DNA of 38,847 bases from Neoroseomonas rubea. GTDB taxonomy: Bacteria > Pseudomonadota > Alphaproteobacteria > Acetobacterales > Acetobacteraceae. Under the pieces are notes generated by a model. That model did not search any database and was not told the DNA's origin. It saw nothing but the letters and a program-made list of their open reading frames with translations. The stretch lies in contig NZ_JACADQ010000012.1 of assembly GCF_016106015.1 (NCBI RefSeq), positions 1 to 38,847 on the forward strand, read 5' to 3'. A program made the translations under genes and the position numbers. Shown here in pieces: positions 1-7,465 of this stretch. Positions within the stretch are counted from its first letter, which is position 1. The number at the start of each line of letters is the position of its first letter.

Positions 1-44
1 CGACCGGCGCGCTGCCGGGCCGGCTGGTGCGCCGCGCCGCCTGA
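1..44 (+). CDS. C-terminal tail of an unidentified upstream gene (partial)
   Basis: The reading frame entering at base 3 is open for 13 codons and ends at a TGA at 42-44, three bases before the GTG of the next gene. The visible tail is TGALPGRLVRRAA. The close spacing suggests the gene is co-transcribed with the FAD oxidase that follows. The fragment is too short to name a family and could be chance; the spacing is the only support. Confidence 0.35.
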   Translation, partial: TGALPGRLVRRAA

Positions 45-47
45 TCC

Positions 48-1325
48 GTGCGCGCACTGCCGCCGAGCCTCTACGCCGAGGGCGCCGCGCCCGCCGCGCC
101 GACGCCGCCCCTGGAGGGTGCGGTGCGCGCGGATGTCTGCATCGTCGGCGGCGGCTTCACCGGGCTGTCGGCGGCGCTGCACCTGGCCGAGATCGGCACC
201 GACGTCGTGGTGCTCGAGGCGCGGGAGCCTGGCTGGGGTGCCTCCGGGCGTAATGGCGGGCAGGTCAATCCCGGGCTGAAGCCCGACCCGGACGAGGTGG
301 AGCGTGATTTCGGCCCGGACCTCGGCGGGCGGATGCTCGCGCTGTCCTATGGCGCGCCCGATGCGCTCTTCGCCCTGGTGCGGCGCCACCAGATCGCCTG
401 CGAGGCGCGGCAGGAAGGCACGATCCGCGCCGCGATCGACGCGCGCAGCGTGGCTTCGGTCGCGCGGAGCGCCGAGCAGGGCGCGCGGCGCGGCTGGCCC
501 GTGTCCTTCGCATTGGCCGAGGAAGCGGCCGCGATGACGGGCACGCGGCGCTATGCCGGCGCGATGCTCGATGCGCGTGGGGGCGACGTGCAGCCGCTCT
601 CCTACGCCCGCGGCCTGGCGCGCGCGGCCATGGCGCAGGGTGCGCGCATCCATGGCGACAGCCCGGCGACCGGCATCGCGCGCGATGGCGCTTCCTGGCT
701 GGTGACGACGCCTTCGGGCGAGGTGCGCGCGGCGCATGTCGTGCTCGCGACCAATGGCTACACGGATGACCTCTGGCCCGGGCTGCGGCGCAGCGTCGTG
801 CCGGTGTTCAGCTCGATCGCAGCGACGGAGCGGCTGCCGGAGGAGATCGCGCGTGGGATGATGCCGCGGCGCGCCTCGCTCTACGAAGCCGGCCGCATCA
901 CCGTCTACTACCGCATCGACCGCGCGAACCGTCTGCTGATGGGCGGGCGCGGGCCGCAGCGGCCGATCGGGGATGTCGCGCCGATCCGCTACCTGACGGA
1001 CTATGCGGCGCGGCTCTGGCCTGCGCTGGCCGGCGTTCGATGGACGCATGGCTGGAACGGGCAGCTGGCCATGACGCCCGACCACTACCCGCATCTGCAC
1101 GAGCCCGCGCCCGGCGTGATCGCCGCACTCGGCTACAATGGCCGGGGCGTCGCCATGGCAACCGCAATGGGACGACAGATCGCGCGCCGCCTGACGGGCA
1201 CGCCGGGCGAGGCGCTCGACATGCCCGTCACCTCCATCCGCCCCATCCCCTTCCACGGCTTCTGGCGCATCGGCGTCGCGGCGAAGCTGTGGGAAGGGCG
1301 GATCAGGGACCGGCTGGGGCTTTAG
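48..1325 (+). CDS. FAD-dependent amine/amino-acid oxidoreductase, OrdL/PuuB type (DAO family)
   Basis: 425-residue flavoprotein of the DAO (glycine oxidase/gamma-glutamylputrescine oxidase) family. It would oxidise a secondary or primary amine to an imine using FAD in the cytoplasm. The dinucleotide fold starts at about residue 32 with G34-x-G36-x-x-G39, and an acidic residue (E57) ends the second strand. The family block SGRNGG lies at 66-71. A late block, YNGRGVAMATAMG, is typical of the C-terminal FAD-contacting segment. The start is GTG at 48, just after the stop of the preceding frame. Its 3' end overlaps the convergent dehydrogenase by 23 bp. The family is clear; the substrate is not. 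The neighbouring carnitine-type dehydrogenase makes a methylated amine or betaine-like substrate possible, but that is inference. Confidence 0.85.
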   Translation: MRALPPSLYAEGAAPAAPTPPLEGAVRADVCIVGGGFTGLSAALHLAEIGTDVVVLEAREPGWGASGRNGGQVNPGLKPDPDEVERDFGPDLGGRMLALSYGAPDALFALVRRHQIACEARQEGTIRAAIDARSVASVARSAEQGARRGWPVSFALAEEAAAMTGTRRYAGAMLDARGGDVQPLSYARGLARAAMAQGARIHGDSPATGIARDGASWLVTTPSGEVRAAHVVLATNGYTDDLWPGLRRSVVPVFSSIAATERLPEEIARGMMPRRASLYEAGRITVYYRIDRANRLLMGGRGPQRPIGDVAPIRYLTDYAARLWPALAGVRWTHGWNGQLAMTPDHYPHLHEPAPGVIAALGYNGRGVAMATAMGRQIARRLTGTPGEALDMPVTSIRPIPFHGFWRIGVAAKLWEGRIRDRLGL

Positions 1326-2244
1326 CGCGGGCTTCGAGCAGCCGCACCAGCGCCGCGTCGCGCCGGCGCGCGAGGTCGGTGGTCGAAGCCCCGCCGGTCC
1401 CCTCGGCAACGCCGGCGACGAGCATCTTCTGGACGGCCGCGTTCACCTTGGGATCGCCCAGGTCCATCCACCAGGATTCGAGGGCGGGCAGCAGGTGCTT
1501 GAGAAAATGCTCGATGCCCCCTTCCCCGCCGGCGAGATGGAAGGTGGTGTGCGGGCCCATCAGCGCCCAGCGCAGGCCGGGGCCTTCGCTGATGGCGGCG
1601 TCCACGTCGGCAACGCTCGCCACGCCCTCCGCGACCAGATGCACCGCTTCCCGCCACAGCGCGGCCTGCAGGCGGTTGGCGAGATGGCCGGGCACTTCCT
1701 TGCGGATCTCGATCGGGTGCTTGCCGATGGCGCGGTAGAAGGCCATCGCGGCCGCGACGGCCTCCGGGCTGCCCTTCGCGCCACCCACGACCTCGACCAG
1801 CGGGATCAGATGCGGCGGGTTGAAGGGGTGGCCAATCACGACGCGCTCCGGATGCGCGCAGCGTTCCGACAGGCGGCTTGCGAGCAGGCCGGAGGTGGAG
1901 GAGGCGATGACCACATCGGCAGGCAGCGCCGCATCGATGCGCGCCAGCAGATCCTGCTTGATCTCGAGCCGCTCCGGCGCGCTTTCCTGCACGAAGTCGG
2001 CCCCCGCGCAGGCCGCCGCCGGATCGGCGTCGAAGGTCCAGGCATTCGGGTCGGCATCGCCCTTGCCGCCGAGCCGCATCAGGATCGGCCAGGCATCGGC
2101 AATCATCCGTCGCAGCAGGTCCGGCGCGCCGGGCGAGGGATCGCTGGCGGAGACCGAGATCCCGCGACTCAGGAAATAGGCCGCCCAGGACGCCCCGATG
2201 GTGCCCGCGCCGATCACCGCGACGCGCCTGATCTCCGTGCGCAT
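1303..2244 (-). CDS. 3-hydroxyacyl-CoA dehydrogenase family protein (carnitine/gulonate 3-dehydrogenase-like)
   Basis: 313-residue NAD-dependent dehydrogenase that would oxidise a 3-hydroxy group. The N-terminal Rossmann motif is G12-A-G14-T-I-G17. The block around residues 88-120 contains a PERLE-type segment and ASSTSGL. The catalytic His is H139 in GHPFNPP and its partner Glu is E151 in LVEVV. The C-terminal helical domain has the GLRWA and GGEGG segments seen in L-carnitine dehydrogenases and lambda-crystallin-like L-gulonate 3-dehydrogenases. I chose the ATG at 2242-2244, where the Rossmann strand begins; upstream codons give no conserved sequence. There is no fused thioesterase domain, unlike some carnitine dehydrogenases. 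It is transcribed divergently from the serine hydrolase gene. Family confidence is high; substrate is uncertain. Confidence 0.85.
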   Translation of the reverse strand: MRTEIRRVAVIGAGTIGASWAAYFLSRGISVSASDPSPGAPDLLRRMIADAWPILMRLGGKGDADPNAWTFDADPAAACAGADFVQESAPERLEIKQDLLARIDAALPADVVIASSTSGLLASRLSERCAHPERVVIGHPFNPPHLIPLVEVVGGAKGSPEAVAAAMAFYRAIGKHPIEIRKEVPGHLANRLQAALWREAVHLVAEGVASVADVDAAISEGPGLRWALMGPHTTFHLAGGEGGIEHFLKHLLPALESWWMDLGDPKVNAAVQKMLVAGVAEGTGGASTTDLARRRDAALVRLLEARAKAPAGP

Positions 2245-2264
2245 GCCGTCTTCTCCACTGCGTT

Positions 2265-2289
2265 GCGGGGCGAGCCTATCGCGCCCCGC
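2265..2289. promoter_or_regulatory. Inverted repeat in divergent intergenic region
   Basis: A perfect 8-bp inverted repeat, GCGGGGCG (2265-2272) and CGCCCCGC (2282-2289), with a 9-bp spacer. It lies in the 100-bp gap between the dehydrogenase and the serine hydrolase. It could be an operator for a shared regulator. In such GC-rich DNA a dyad of this size can also arise by chance. Confidence 0.3.
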
Positions 2290-2344
2290 CCGCCCTGGCC
2301 ACGCGCCGGCACCCGGTCTAGCGTGCGCCGCCGAGGAGGACGCC

Positions 2345-3187
2345 ATGCAGGATCTTGTCGCGCGGATGAACGCCATCTGCGACGCGCAGCCCTTCGATAC
2401 GACGTGGTACGCGAAGGACCTGGCGACGGGCTGGGAAGCCGATCGCGGCGGCGATGTCGTGGTGCCATCGGCCAGCACCCGCAAGACCTCCATCCTGATG
2501 CACGCGCTGTCGAAGGTGCATGAGGGCGCGCTGCGCCTGGACGAGCCCTGCACCATCGAGCAGCGCCTGCAGGAAGGTGTGGACAGCGGCACCTACCAGT
2601 ACATGACCCCGGGCTGCGTCATTCCGCTGCGCGATGCGCTCGTGAACATGATCATCACGAGCGACAATGTCTGCACGCAGATCGTGCTGGAGCGGCTGGA
2701 ACGGGACGCGTTGAACGCCTGGTGCCGACGCATCGGCATGGTGGGCACGACGCATCGCGTGAACTTTCCCCCGCCCGGCCTCGCCTGGGACCATCCGGTC
2801 GATGCCGTGGCGAGCACCACGGCGCGCGACCAGGGCGTGCTGCTCGACCGCATGGCGGCAGGCGCGGCCGACGCGGGCGCCGCGGCCCTTCTCGGCGCGA
2901 CGCGCGAGCTCTGCCAGCTGGGTCTCGACATCCTGTCCTGGCAGAGGCTGCGGAACCTGATCCCGTCCTTGCTGCCGGCACGGACAAAAGTGGCGAACAA
3001 GACGGGGCGCGGGCCGCGTGGCCGCATGGATGCGGGGCTCGTCTACAGGAACGACCGCCCGCGCTTCATCATCAGCGTCTTCACTGACCGCGTGCCGGAG
3101 ACGCTGCCGGACGAGCTGCCCGGCTATACGGCAGCCTACGCGACCGCGGGCCGTCTTGCCCGCCTCTGCTGGGATACAATGGACTGA
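2345..3187 (+). CDS. Serine hydrolase of the beta-lactamase class A fold, no signal peptide
   Basis: 280-residue protein with the class A penicillin-recognising fold. It has all three family motifs in order: S44-T-R-K47 (SxxK nucleophile), S106-D107-N108 (SDN) and K219-T220-G221 (KTG). The omega-loop Glu of true class A beta-lactamases (ExxLN, needed for deacylation) is not recognisable; the matching stretch reads DHPVDAVAST. No signal peptide is visible. The ATG at 2345 follows a strong ribosome site, GAGGAGGA at 2333-2340. The next gene starts two bases after the stop. Catabolic neighbours, cytoplasmic location and the missing Glu argue for an esterase or amidase rather than antibiotic resistance. 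Confidence 0.8.
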   Translation: MQDLVARMNAICDAQPFDTTWYAKDLATGWEADRGGDVVVPSASTRKTSILMHALSKVHEGALRLDEPCTIEQRLQEGVDSGTYQYMTPGCVIPLRDALVNMIITSDNVCTQIVLERLERDALNAWCRRIGMVGTTHRVNFPPPGLAWDHPVDAVASTTARDQGVLLDRMAAGAADAGAAALLGATRELCQLGLDILSWQRLRNLIPSLLPARTKVANKTGRGPRGRMDAGLVYRNDRPRFIISVFTDRVPETLPDELPGYTAAYATAGRLARLCWDTMD

Positions 3188-3189
3188 CC

Positions 3190-4065
3190 ATGACGACCGA
3201 CGCCGAATTCGAGGCCGCGATCGCGGCGCTGCAGGACTGGGTGGGCCGCGAGCGGATCGTGGAGGACGAGATCGGCCTCTCCTCCGCCCGGCGTATCGCG
3301 GGGATGCTCGACATCGATCCCGCTTCACTGAAGCAGGGCGACGGCCTGCCGCCGCACTGGTTCACCATGTTCTTCCCCGACATCGCGCAGCAGCGCGACA
3401 TCGGCCCGGACGGGCACCCGAACAAGGGCGTCTTCCTGCCGCCGATCCCCCTCCCCCGCCGCATGGGCGCGGGGCGCCGCGTGAAGATCGACGGGTCCCT
3501 CCGCATCGGCGAACCCGCCATCAAGCGCGCCATAGTCGCGCAGGTCGCGCCCAAGATCGGCCGTACGGGACGCATGGCGGTGCTGACCATGCGCCATGTG
3601 ATCGAGACGCGCGGTAAGGTCATAGCCGTCGACGAGTTCGATGCACTCTATCGCGAGGCGCCACAGCCCGGCCAGGCGAGCCCAACCTCACCGCCGCAGC
3701 CCGCGCCGGGCAACGCGGCCTTCGCGGACAAGGTGCTGCTCTCCTCGCCGCTCGTCTTCCGATATTCCTCCGTCACCTGGAACGCGCACCGCATCCACTA
3801 CGACGCCGACTATGCGCGGGAGGAGGAAGGCTATCCGGCGACGGTGCAGAATGGCGGGCTGACGATGCAGCTGATGCTCGACGCCGCGCTGAAGCGTGCG
3901 ACGGGGCGACTTGCGGGCTTCACCGCGCGGCTCGCGCGCCCGCTCTGGGTGGGCGACACCGTCACGCTCTGCGGCGCCGCGCAGGCGGATGGCAAGATGG
4001 AATGCTGGGCGGCCGACAAGGACGGCCATCTCTGCGCCACCATGAGCCTTGAGTTCGCGGCATGA
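3190..4065 (+). CDS. MaoC/HTD2-like acyl-CoA hydratase (itaconyl- or mesaconyl-CoA hydratase-like)
   Basis: 291-residue double hot-dog protein that would add or remove water on an enoyl-CoA ester. The N-terminal half carries the FAS1/MaoC-like block with DGHPNKG (74-80) and LPPIPLPRRM (83-92). The C-terminal half has the HTD2 signature FRYS (190-193) and NAHRIHYD (198-205). The usual following VHGP is replaced by QNGG (220-223). It starts two bases after the serine hydrolase stop and overlaps the CitE-type lyase by ATGA at 4062-4065. In itaconate degradation a MaoC-type hydratase makes citramalyl-CoA, which a CitE-type lyase splits, so the pair suggests that step. A paralogue lies at 12320-13168. 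Confidence 0.8.
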   Translation: MTTDAEFEAAIAALQDWVGRERIVEDEIGLSSARRIAGMLDIDPASLKQGDGLPPHWFTMFFPDIAQQRDIGPDGHPNKGVFLPPIPLPRRMGAGRRVKIDGSLRIGEPAIKRAIVAQVAPKIGRTGRMAVLTMRHVIETRGKVIAVDEFDALYREAPQPGQASPTSPPQPAPGNAAFADKVLLSSPLVFRYSSVTWNAHRIHYDADYAREEEGYPATVQNGGLTMQLMLDAALKRATGRLAGFTARLARPLWVGDTVTLCGAAQADGKMECWAADKDGHLCATMSLEFAA

Positions 4066-4931
4066 GCCGCGCGGCACCCGCGACCTGGCGGTCGCTGATG
4101 TTCGTGCCCGCGACGGGCGATAAGTTCGTCGCCCGCGCGCACACGCGCGGCGCCGACGTGATCATCCTGGACCTGGAGGATTCGATCCCGCCGGCCGAGA
4201 AGCAGGCCGCGCGCGACGCGCTGCCGAAGGCGTCCGCGACCGTCGGCCAGGCGGGGGCGGAAGTCGCGGTGCGCATCAACCGACCGCTCGACATCGCCGT
4301 GCCGGACATCGCGGCCGCGATCATGCCGGCTGTCGGCACGCTGATCTTGCCCAAGGTGATGGGGCCCGAGCATATCCGGCTGCTCTCGGAAGCCGTCGCC
4401 GCGCGGGAAGCGGCGCAGGGCATGCGGATCGGCCACACCCGCTTCGTCGCGGTGGTGGAGACGCCGGATGCGCTGCCGCAACTCTCCGCCATCGCATCGG
4501 CCGATCCGCGCGTCGTGGCCCTTGGCGTCGGTGCCGAGGACCTCTCTACGGAACTCGAGGCCGTGCCGGGCGCGGACCTGCTCTATCATTTCGGGATGAT
4601 GGTCGTCGCCGCGGCGCGCGCCGCGCGCATCCAGCCCATGGGCTCGGTTGGACCCTTTGCGGATTTCTCAGACCTGGAGGCCTATCGCGCCTCGCTGCGA
4701 CGGTCACGCGCGCTGGGCTTCGCCTGCCAGGCCTGCATCCATCCGGCGCAGGTCGCGATCATCAACGAGGAATACGGCCCTTCCCCGGCCGAGGTGGAAC
4801 GCGCAAGGCGGCTGATCGCGGCCTTCGATGCAGCTCTCGCCGAGGGCAAGGGCGCGGTGGCATTCGAAGGACAGATGATCGATCTGCCGGTGGTCGAGCG
4901 CGCGCGGCGGGTGCTGGCCCGGGTGAAGTAG
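4062..4931 (+). CDS. CitE-type acyl-CoA lyase (HpcH/HpaI superfamily; citramalyl/malyl-CoA lyase-like)
   Basis: 289-residue TIM-barrel lyase that would cleave a beta-hydroxyacyl-CoA, such as citramalyl- or malyl-CoA, to a keto acid or glyoxylate plus acyl-CoA. Visible family features are SLMFVPA (11-17), LDLED (36-40), the CoA/substrate-binding R71, LPK (96-98), and the Mg ligands E133 (in VETP) and D160 (in GAEDL). The CIHPAQ and GPSPAEV blocks near the C-terminus are typical. It is translationally coupled to the hydratase by ATGA and is followed at once by a strong hairpin. It may be citrate lyase-like only in fold, since no citrate lyase alpha or gamma subunit gene is present. Confidence 0.85.
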   Translation: MSRAAPATWRSLMFVPATGDKFVARAHTRGADVIILDLEDSIPPAEKQAARDALPKASATVGQAGAEVAVRINRPLDIAVPDIAAAIMPAVGTLILPKVMGPEHIRLLSEAVAAREAAQGMRIGHTRFVAVVETPDALPQLSAIASADPRVVALGVGAEDLSTELEAVPGADLLYHFGMMVVAAARAARIQPMGSVGPFADFSDLEAYRASLRRSRALGFACQACIHPAQVAIINEEYGPSPAEVERARRLIAAFDAALAEGKGAVAFEGQMIDLPVVERARRVLARVK

Positions 4932-4954
4932 CGGGGGAGGAGAACCTCCCCCGC
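4931..4954 (+). terminator. Strong hairpin, likely rho-independent-type terminator
   Basis: A perfect 10-bp stem with left arm GCGGGGGAGG (4931-4940), loop AGAA and right arm CCTCCCCCGC (4945-4954). It starts on the last base of the lyase stop codon. Downstream is a pyrimidine-rich tract with cttcttt and gtccgttt, not a pure T run. It sits between convergent genes and probably ends the 2345-4931 transcript. Confidence 0.65.
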
Positions 4955-5007
4955 GCCCCCTCCCTTCTTTGTCCGTTTGGTTCCAGAGAAGGTCGCGGGG
5001 GGGAGCG

Positions 5008-5310
5008 TCACATCTCGCACATCGTCAGCACGCGCTTCTCGATCAGCGGCGTATAGGCTTCCCGCACCTTCGGCATGCGCGGGTTCTGCGTGTGCGCCGT
5101 CACAGCGTCGCGGTCCTTGTAGACCTCGACGAGCATGATGCGGCCTTCGTCGCGCGTGCCGTCGGCCTTCAGCGGCTGCAGCACCTCAAAGCGCTCGCAA
5201 CCGGGCTCCTCCTGCGCGGTCAGGCGCGCATGCTCGCGGATCAGGGCGTCGAAGGCGGCGTGGCAGCCGTGCTTCGGGTGGAACTCGACGTGGATGGCGA
5301 TCTTGGGCAT
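5008..5310 (-). CDS. Antibiotic biosynthesis monooxygenase (ABM) fold protein
   Basis: 100-residue dimeric ferredoxin-like protein of the ABM/YgiN family. Some members oxidise quinols or work as cofactor-free monooxygenases. It begins MPKIAIHVEF and has the typical block QEEPGCERFEVLQ with a late VEVYKDRDAVTAHTQ containing the conserved His-rich helix. I chose the ATG at 5308-5310 because a good ribosome site (AGGAGGA in the minus-strand sense) precedes it and the longer upstream frame is unconserved. It lies 52 bp downstream of dadA on the same strand and is probably co-transcribed. The substrate is unknown. Confidence 0.8.
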   Translation of the reverse strand: MPKIAIHVEFHPKHGCHAAFDALIREHARLTAQEEPGCERFEVLQPLKADGTRDEGRIMLVEVYKDRDAVTAHTQNPRMPKVREAYTPLIEKRVLTMCEM

Positions 5311-5362
5311 GGCAGGGTCCTCCTGCCACGCAGCCTTGCAGGGAAGTCGCCGGGCGTGAAGA

Positions 5363-6622
5363 TCAGGCTGCCGCGTAGCGGTCGAGCGCCAGATCCGCCG
5401 TGTCGATCTCCGGCTTGCGGCCCGTGACGAGATCCGCGAGCACACGAGCCGAACCGCAGGCCATCGTCCAGCCCAGCGTGCCGTGGCCCGTGTTGAGATG
5501 CAGGTTCTTCAGACGCGTTGGGCCCACCACCGGCGTGCCGTCCGGCGTCATCGGGCGCAGGCCGGTCCAGAAGGCCGCGTCCGCCACGTTCCCGCCGCGC
5601 GGGAACAGGTCGGTGACGGAATGCTCCAGGGTCTCCCGCCGTGGCTTGCGGAGCTGGAGCGAGAAGCCGGCAAGTTCCGCGGTGCCGCCGACGCGGATCC
5701 GGTCGCCGAGGCGCGTGATGGCGACCTTGTAGGTCTCATCCATCACGGTCGAGACCGGCGCGCCATCCGCGTCCTTCACCGGCAACGTCAGCGAATAGCC
5801 CTTCACCGGATAGACCGGCACGCGGAGCCCGAGTGGCGCGAGCAGTTCCGGCGTGAAGGATCCGAGCGCGGCGACATAGGCATCCGCCGTCTCGACGCCC
5901 TGGTCGGTCACGACGCCCGTCACGCGATCGCCTTCGCTCGTCAGGCCGCGGATCGCGACGCCATAGCGGAACCGGACGCCGACCTGCTCGGCCATGGCGG
6001 CGAGGCGCTGGGTGAAGATGTGCGCGTCACCGGTCTCGTCCCCCGGCAGGCGCAGCCCGCCCACGAACTTGCCCTGCACATGGCGCAGCGCAGGCTCGGC
6101 GGCGATGCAGCCGGCCGGGTCGAGCAGCTCGTAGGGCACCTTGAAGGTGTCGAGCACCGCAGTGTCATCGCCCACATGGTCAAGCTGCTTCTGCGTGCGG
6201 AACAGCTGCAGCGTGCCCATGCTACGCCCGTCATAAGCAATGCCGGTCTCCCGCCGCAGGTCGCCCAGGCAATCGCGGGAGTATTCCGCGAGCCGCACCA
6301 TGCGCGTCTTGTTCAGCCGATACGCCGCCTCGGTGCAGTTCGCGAGCATGGAGGCGAGCCAAGTGTAGAGCCGCCGGTCCGCGCGCGGCCACAGCACCAG
6401 CGGGCGATGACGCATCATCAGCCACTTGAGCGCCTTCACCGGAATGCCCGGCCCCGCCCAGGGGGCGGAATAGCCGTAGGAGAGCTGGCCGGCATTGGCG
6501 AAGGAGGTCTCCATGCCCGCCGCCTGCTGGCGGTCGAGCACCGTCACCTCATGCCCCGCACGCGCCAGGTACCAGGCGCTGGTGACGCCGACGACGCCGC
6601 TGCCGAGGACGATGACGCGCAT
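5363..6622 (-). CDS. dadA: D-amino acid dehydrogenase (DadA)
   Basis: 419-residue flavoprotein that deaminates D-amino acids, classically D-alanine to pyruvate, passing electrons to the membrane quinone pool. The N-terminus closely follows the DadA pattern: FAD motif G7-x-G9-x-x-G12, then [19 protein letters not shown] from about residue 38. Length matches the family (about 416-432). The C-terminal block with [14 protein letters not shown] and [11 protein letters not shown] is typical of the FAD/substrate site. The start ATG is preceded by GGAGGG. It is divergent from an Lrp/AsnC gene, the usual regulator arrangement for dad genes. No alanine racemase gene (dadX) is in the window. Confidence 0.92.
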   Translation of the reverse strand: MRVIVLGSGVVGVTSAWYLARAGHEVTVLDRQQAAGMETSFANAGQLSYGYSAPWAGPGIPVKALKWLMMRHRPLVLWPRADRRLYTWLASMLANCTEAAYRLNKTRMVRLAEYSRDCLGDLRRETGIAYDGRSMGTLQLFRTQKQLDHVGDDTAVLDTFKVPYELLDPAGCIAAEPALRHVQGKFVGGLRLPGDETGDAHIFTQRLAAMAEQVGVRFRYGVAIRGLTSEGDRVTGVVTDQGVETADAYVAALGSFTPELLAPLGLRVPVYPVKGYSLTLPVKDADGAPVSTVMDETYKVAITRLGDRIRVGGTAELAGFSLQLRKPRRETLEHSVTDLFPRGGNVADAAFWTGLRPMTPDGTPVVGPTRLKNLHLNTGHGTLGWTMACGSARVLADLVTGRKPEIDTADLALDRYAAA

Positions 6623-6699
6623 GGTGGGCCCTCCGATCCGAGGCCCTCATGATGCGATGCCAGGCGATGCAGATGCTGCCGAAGAGGCGGTGCTTCTGC

Positions 6700-6745
6700 T
6701 ATCTTACCTCAAATTGTTCGTATTTTCTGCGATTTCGTGACAGGT
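6700..6745. promoter_or_regulatory. AT-rich divergent promoter/operator region between dadA and lrp
   Basis: This patch is strikingly AT-rich compared with its surroundings (for example aaattgttcgtattttc at 6711-6727). It includes an imperfect dyad, TCGTA (6718-6722) against TGCGA (6728-6732), around TTTTC. AT-rich imperfect dyads are what Lrp-family regulators usually bind. It likely holds both divergent promoters and an autoregulatory operator. I could not fix a -35/-10 pair with confidence. Confidence 0.4.
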
Positions 6746-6752
6746 TCTGCGG

Positions 6753-7199
6753 ATGCTCGACGAAGCCGACCAACGCATCCTCCGCGCCCTCCGCCAGGAT
6801 GGGCGCATCACCAACGCGGCACTCGCGGAGGCCATCGGCCTCTCCCAGTCCGCCTGCCTGCGCCGCCTCCGCCTGTTGGAATCGCGCGGCGTCATCCGCG
6901 GCTACACCGCCATCATCGAGGAGCCGGAGGCGCGCGACACCGTCACCGTCATCGTGCAGATCACGCTCGACCGGCAGACCGAGGAACATCTCTCCCGCTT
7001 CGAGCATGCCGTGCGACGCCTCGCGGAAGTGCGCGAATGCTACCTCATGACCGGGATGTCGGATTACCTGCTGCGCGTGGAAGTGCGCGACGCCGCGGAT
7101 TACGAGCGCGTCCACAAGGAGCAGTTGTCGCGCCTGGCGGGCGTGGCGCGCATCCAGTCCTCCTTCGCCATTCGCAGCGTCATCCGCGCGCGCGCCTAG
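6753..7199 (+). CDS. Lrp/AsnC family transcriptional regulator
   Basis: 148-residue regulator with an N-terminal winged helix-turn-helix (about residues 18-40; ITNAALAEAIGLSQSACLRR) and a C-terminal RAM (AsnC effector-binding) domain from about residue 60. The region VRECYLMTGMSDYLLRVEV is the typical RAM dimer/ligand segment. It is transcribed divergently from dadA across a 130-bp AT-rich gap, so it most likely controls dadA in response to an amino acid such as alanine, and itself. The ATG at 6753 gives the normal family N-terminus (MLDEADQRILRAL). The 3' end overlaps the convergent small gene by about 4 bp. Confidence 0.92.
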   Translation: MLDEADQRILRALRQDGRITNAALAEAIGLSQSACLRRLRLLESRGVIRGYTAIIEEPEARDTVTVIVQITLDRQTEEHLSRFEHAVRRLAEVRECYLMTGMSDYLLRVEVRDAADYERVHKEQLSRLAGVARIQSSFAIRSVIRARA

Positions 7200-7465
7200 A
7201 GGGCGGCGGCGATCTCTGCCCATTCCTGGTCGAGCGTCGTCGCCGGCTGCCTCCGCCCGGCGCGGCGATACCAGTACTCGGCGTTGAAAAGGTCGCCTTC
7301 CTTCCGGTGCAGATAGGCATGCACCCAGGCACCCTCGGCGGTCTCGACGGATTGCGCGAGCTCGTGCGCGCCGTTCCAGTCCCCGCGTGCATCCCACCAC
7401 AGGGCTGCCAGCAGCGGCGCCAGCCCTTCGGCGCTCTCGCGCCGCGCCAGCGCCGCCGCGTCCAT
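7196..7465 (-). CDS. Small helical protein of unknown function, coupled to DapA-like gene
   Basis: 89-residue protein, Trp- and Ala-rich (ALWWDARGDWNGAHELAQ at 21-38, AYLHRKEGDLFNAEYWYRRA at 50-69), with two helix-turn-helix-like repeats that resemble a tetratricopeptide pair. I do not recognise a named family. The ATG at 7463-7465 shares its A with the TGA of the upstream DapA-like gene (TGATG), so translation is coupled and the two products may act together. The longer upstream frame is antisense noise within the DapA-like gene. It could be an accessory or stability factor for that enzyme. Confidence 0.7.
   Translation of the reverse strand: MDAAALARRESAEGLAPLLAALWWDARGDWNGAHELAQSVETAEGAWVHAYLHRKEGDLFNAEYWYRRAGRRQPATTLDQEWAEIAAAL

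Noticed and set aside
2345-3187. Antibiotic-resistance beta-lactamase
   Set aside because: The fold motifs are present, but the deacylating omega-loop Glu and a signal peptide are absent, and the neighbours are catabolic.
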